This document shows positions 62,711-64,000 of a DNA stretch of 64,000 bases, in pieces; within the stretch, counting starts at the first letter, position 1, and each line of letters begins with the position of its first letter. This DNA comes from Ectobacillus funiculus (GTDB lineage: Bacteria > Bacillota > Bacilli > Bacillales > Bacillaceae_G): assembly GCF_004138295.1 (NCBI RefSeq), contig NZ_SCFM01000030.1, forward strand, positions 1-64,000, written 5' to 3'. The translations under genes were made by a program, and so were the position numbers. Under the pieces are notes generated by a model. It had not been told where the DNA came from. It saw nothing but the letters and a program-made list of their open reading frames with translations, and searched no databases.

Positions 62711-64000
62711 TTATGTCCCAGTGTCCCCCTTTTTTTCATTCAACAAATAACGAAGCTTTCGCATTGTGATTTGCAAGCGTTTTGCTGCTTCACTCCGATT
62801 TCCAAGCGTATTTTGCAGCGCCTTAAGAATAAAAGCTTTCCCAATTTGGGATTCCAGCTGCTTGACCTGTGCAAGCACATCCTCAAGATGAACATCATCT
62901 TTTTTCTCAAATGTTGTTAAAACACTCTGACTCCATGTACGTAAATACTCCTCGAGCTCATGATTTTGTTTGCCCGTATCATCTGATTCCAGAGCGGACG
63001 GCATACGTATAGAGGCCCCCTCTGTATCCCAAAGTGGTAAATCCGCCTCTGTGATAACGGTCTGATCAGAATCAAGGAGCGCAATCGTTCTCGCGACAAA
63101 ATTGGCAAGTTCCCGAATATTGCCTGGCCAGTGATACTCCTGTAAATGTCTGATCGCACCCTTACTAAATGATATATTTCCGCTTCCATACCGCTCTAGC
63201 ATATGTTGAATCAACAATGGAATATCCTCTTGCCGCTCTCGAAGGGGCGGAATCTTTACATGAACGACATTCAATCTATAAAATAAATCCTCGCGAAAGG
63301 TTTTCTTTCGAACAGCTTCCTGTAAGTTTTCATTGGAGGCAGCAATTACTCTAGCATTTGTACGCAACACCGCTGTACCACCGACACGCATAAACTCGCG
63401 CGTCTCTAATACGCGCAGCAGCTTCACTTGAATTAGGTGGGAAGCCTCTGCTACCTCATCCAGGAATAACGTGCCTTTACTCGTAAGCTCAAACAGGCCT
63501 TTTCTCTGCTGCGCCGCCCCAGTAAAGGCCCCCTTCTCATGACCAAACAGCTCGCTCTCGAGAAGCGACTCGGAAATGGCCCCGCAGTTCACGCCAATAA
63601 ACGCTTCCTTGCTGCGCGGACTCGCTTCATGAATAAAGTGAGCCAGTACCTCCTTGCCCGTGCCAGTCTCCCCTTCTATTAAAATATTTACCGGCTTTTG
63701 CGCTACCTTGTAAACAGTTTGAAGCAACTGCTTCATTTTCTCACTCTTCCCAATTACAAGACCGCTTCTTACTGCTGCCTCCTGTAAATACTGATTAACA
63801 GATTCATCTCCTCCGGCAAGCAGTTCATCTATTTGCTGCTCTAATATATCTATATCATCAAACGGTTTCTCCAAATAATTGCTTGCCCCCAGTTTCATGG
63901 CATCAACAGCTGTTTGAATCGTGCTGTAGCCTGTCATAATTACAGCTTTACATGCCGGCTGCTGCTGTTTCAAATATTCTAATAAGGATAGACCGTTTGC
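62711..64000 (-). CDS. NtrC-type sigma-54-activating response regulator (5' end cut by window)
   Basis: At least 429 residues are visible and the reading frame stays open to position 64000, so the N-terminus with the phospho-Asp is outside. Visible parts are the end of a receiver domain (VIMTGYSTIQTAVDAM with the conserved Thr, NYLEKPF with the conserved Lys), then the AAA+ domain with Walker A GETGTGKEV and the sigma-54 contact loop KGAFTGA. A Fis-type HTH (NRSEAAKRLQITMRKLRYLL) ends the protein. It is the likely activator of the two sigma-54 promoters beside it. A sensor kinase gene probably lies just beyond the edge. Confidence 0.93.
   Translation of the reverse strand, partial: ANGLSLLEYLKQQQPACKAVIMTGYSTIQTAVDAMKLGASNYLEKPFDDIDILEQQIDELLAGGDESVNQYLQEAAVRSGLVIGKSEKMKQLLQTVYKVAQKPVNILIEGETGTGKEVLAHFIHEASPRSKEAFIGVNCGAISESLLESELFGHEKGAFTGAAQQRKGLFELTSKGTLFLDEVAEASHLIQVKLLRVLETREFMRVGGTAVLRTNARVIAASNENLQEAVRKKTFREDLFYRLNVVHVKIPPLRERQEDIPLLIQHMLERYGSGNISFSKGAIRHLQEYHWPGNIRELANFVARTIALLDSDQTVITEADLPLWDTEGASIRMPSALESDDTGKQNHELEEYLRTWSQSVLTTFEKKDDVHLEDVLAQVKQLESQIGKAFILKALQNTLGNRSEAAKRLQITMRKLRYLLNEKKGDTGT

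Overview
The window is chromosomal DNA of a spore-forming, low-GC Gram-positive bacterium of the Bacillaceae. The gene order follows the B. subtilis yug, yui/yum, yut, yun, suf and yus blocks. Sporulation genes (kapB, kapD, yutH, yutC, lytH, yunB, a Spo0E-like gene, a YjcZ-like gene) are scattered through it. The single-chain 458-residue GlyS and the close resemblance of Pgi to my memory of B. cereus sequences suggest a relative of the B. cereus group. That placement is inference.

Layout. Positions 1-86 hold the promoter and leader of an rRNA operon that runs leftward out of the window. 0.3-13.9 kb: mgtC, yugO, yugN, pgi, an iron alcohol dehydrogenase, yuzA, yugI, yugH-yugG, yugF, yugE, patB, a degenerate sodC, kapB and kapD. 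14.2-19.9 kb: a membrane protein, alkD, T-box-controlled glyS, a fabH with a FapR-type operator, a lipoprotein behind a manganese (yybP-ykoY) riboswitch, and a thioesterase. 20-30.7 kb: a DUF3298 protein, bioY with a BirA operator, pepA, a Spo0E-like gene, yuiC, yuiB, ndh with a Rex operator, yumC, an MFS exporter and a YjcZ-like gene. 31-32.4 kb: an XRE regulator next to a gene-free stretch with a good promoter, many stem-loops and ends like those of a decayed IS200/IS605-type element. 32.4-47.8 kb: yutM, dapF, yuzB, yutJ, yuzD, yutI, yutH, yutG, two HAD phosphatases, yutE, a DUF3055 gene, yutD, yutC, lipA, lytH, yunB, yunC and yunD. 48-59 kb: the sufCDSUB operon, metNIQ behind a SAM riboswitch, yusD, yusE, yusF, gcvH and yusI. 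59.2-64 kb: an aldehyde dehydrogenase with a DUF779 partner and a zinc alcohol dehydrogenase, each behind a sigma-54 promoter, followed by an NtrC-type response regulator cut by the window edge.

How the genes connect. Iron-sulfur assembly (suf, yutI, yutM), lipoate chemistry (lipA, gcvH), respiratory flavoproteins (ndh, yutJ, yumC) and sulfur amino-acid supply (metNIQ, patB) lie close together. Many units carry recognisable cis-control: T-box, SAM-I, Mn2+ riboswitch, BirA, FapR, Rex and sigma-54.

The most striking feature is a family of about 27 copies of a ~135-bp structured repeat, all outside coding sequence (two start on the stop codon of the gene before). Most copies lie directly after the T-tract of a rho-independent terminator, and their orientation follows the strand of that terminator. 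This looks like a small non-autonomous mobile element that targets terminators, comparable in size and habit to the bcr1 repeats of the B. cereus group. Whether it is bcr1 itself cannot be decided here.
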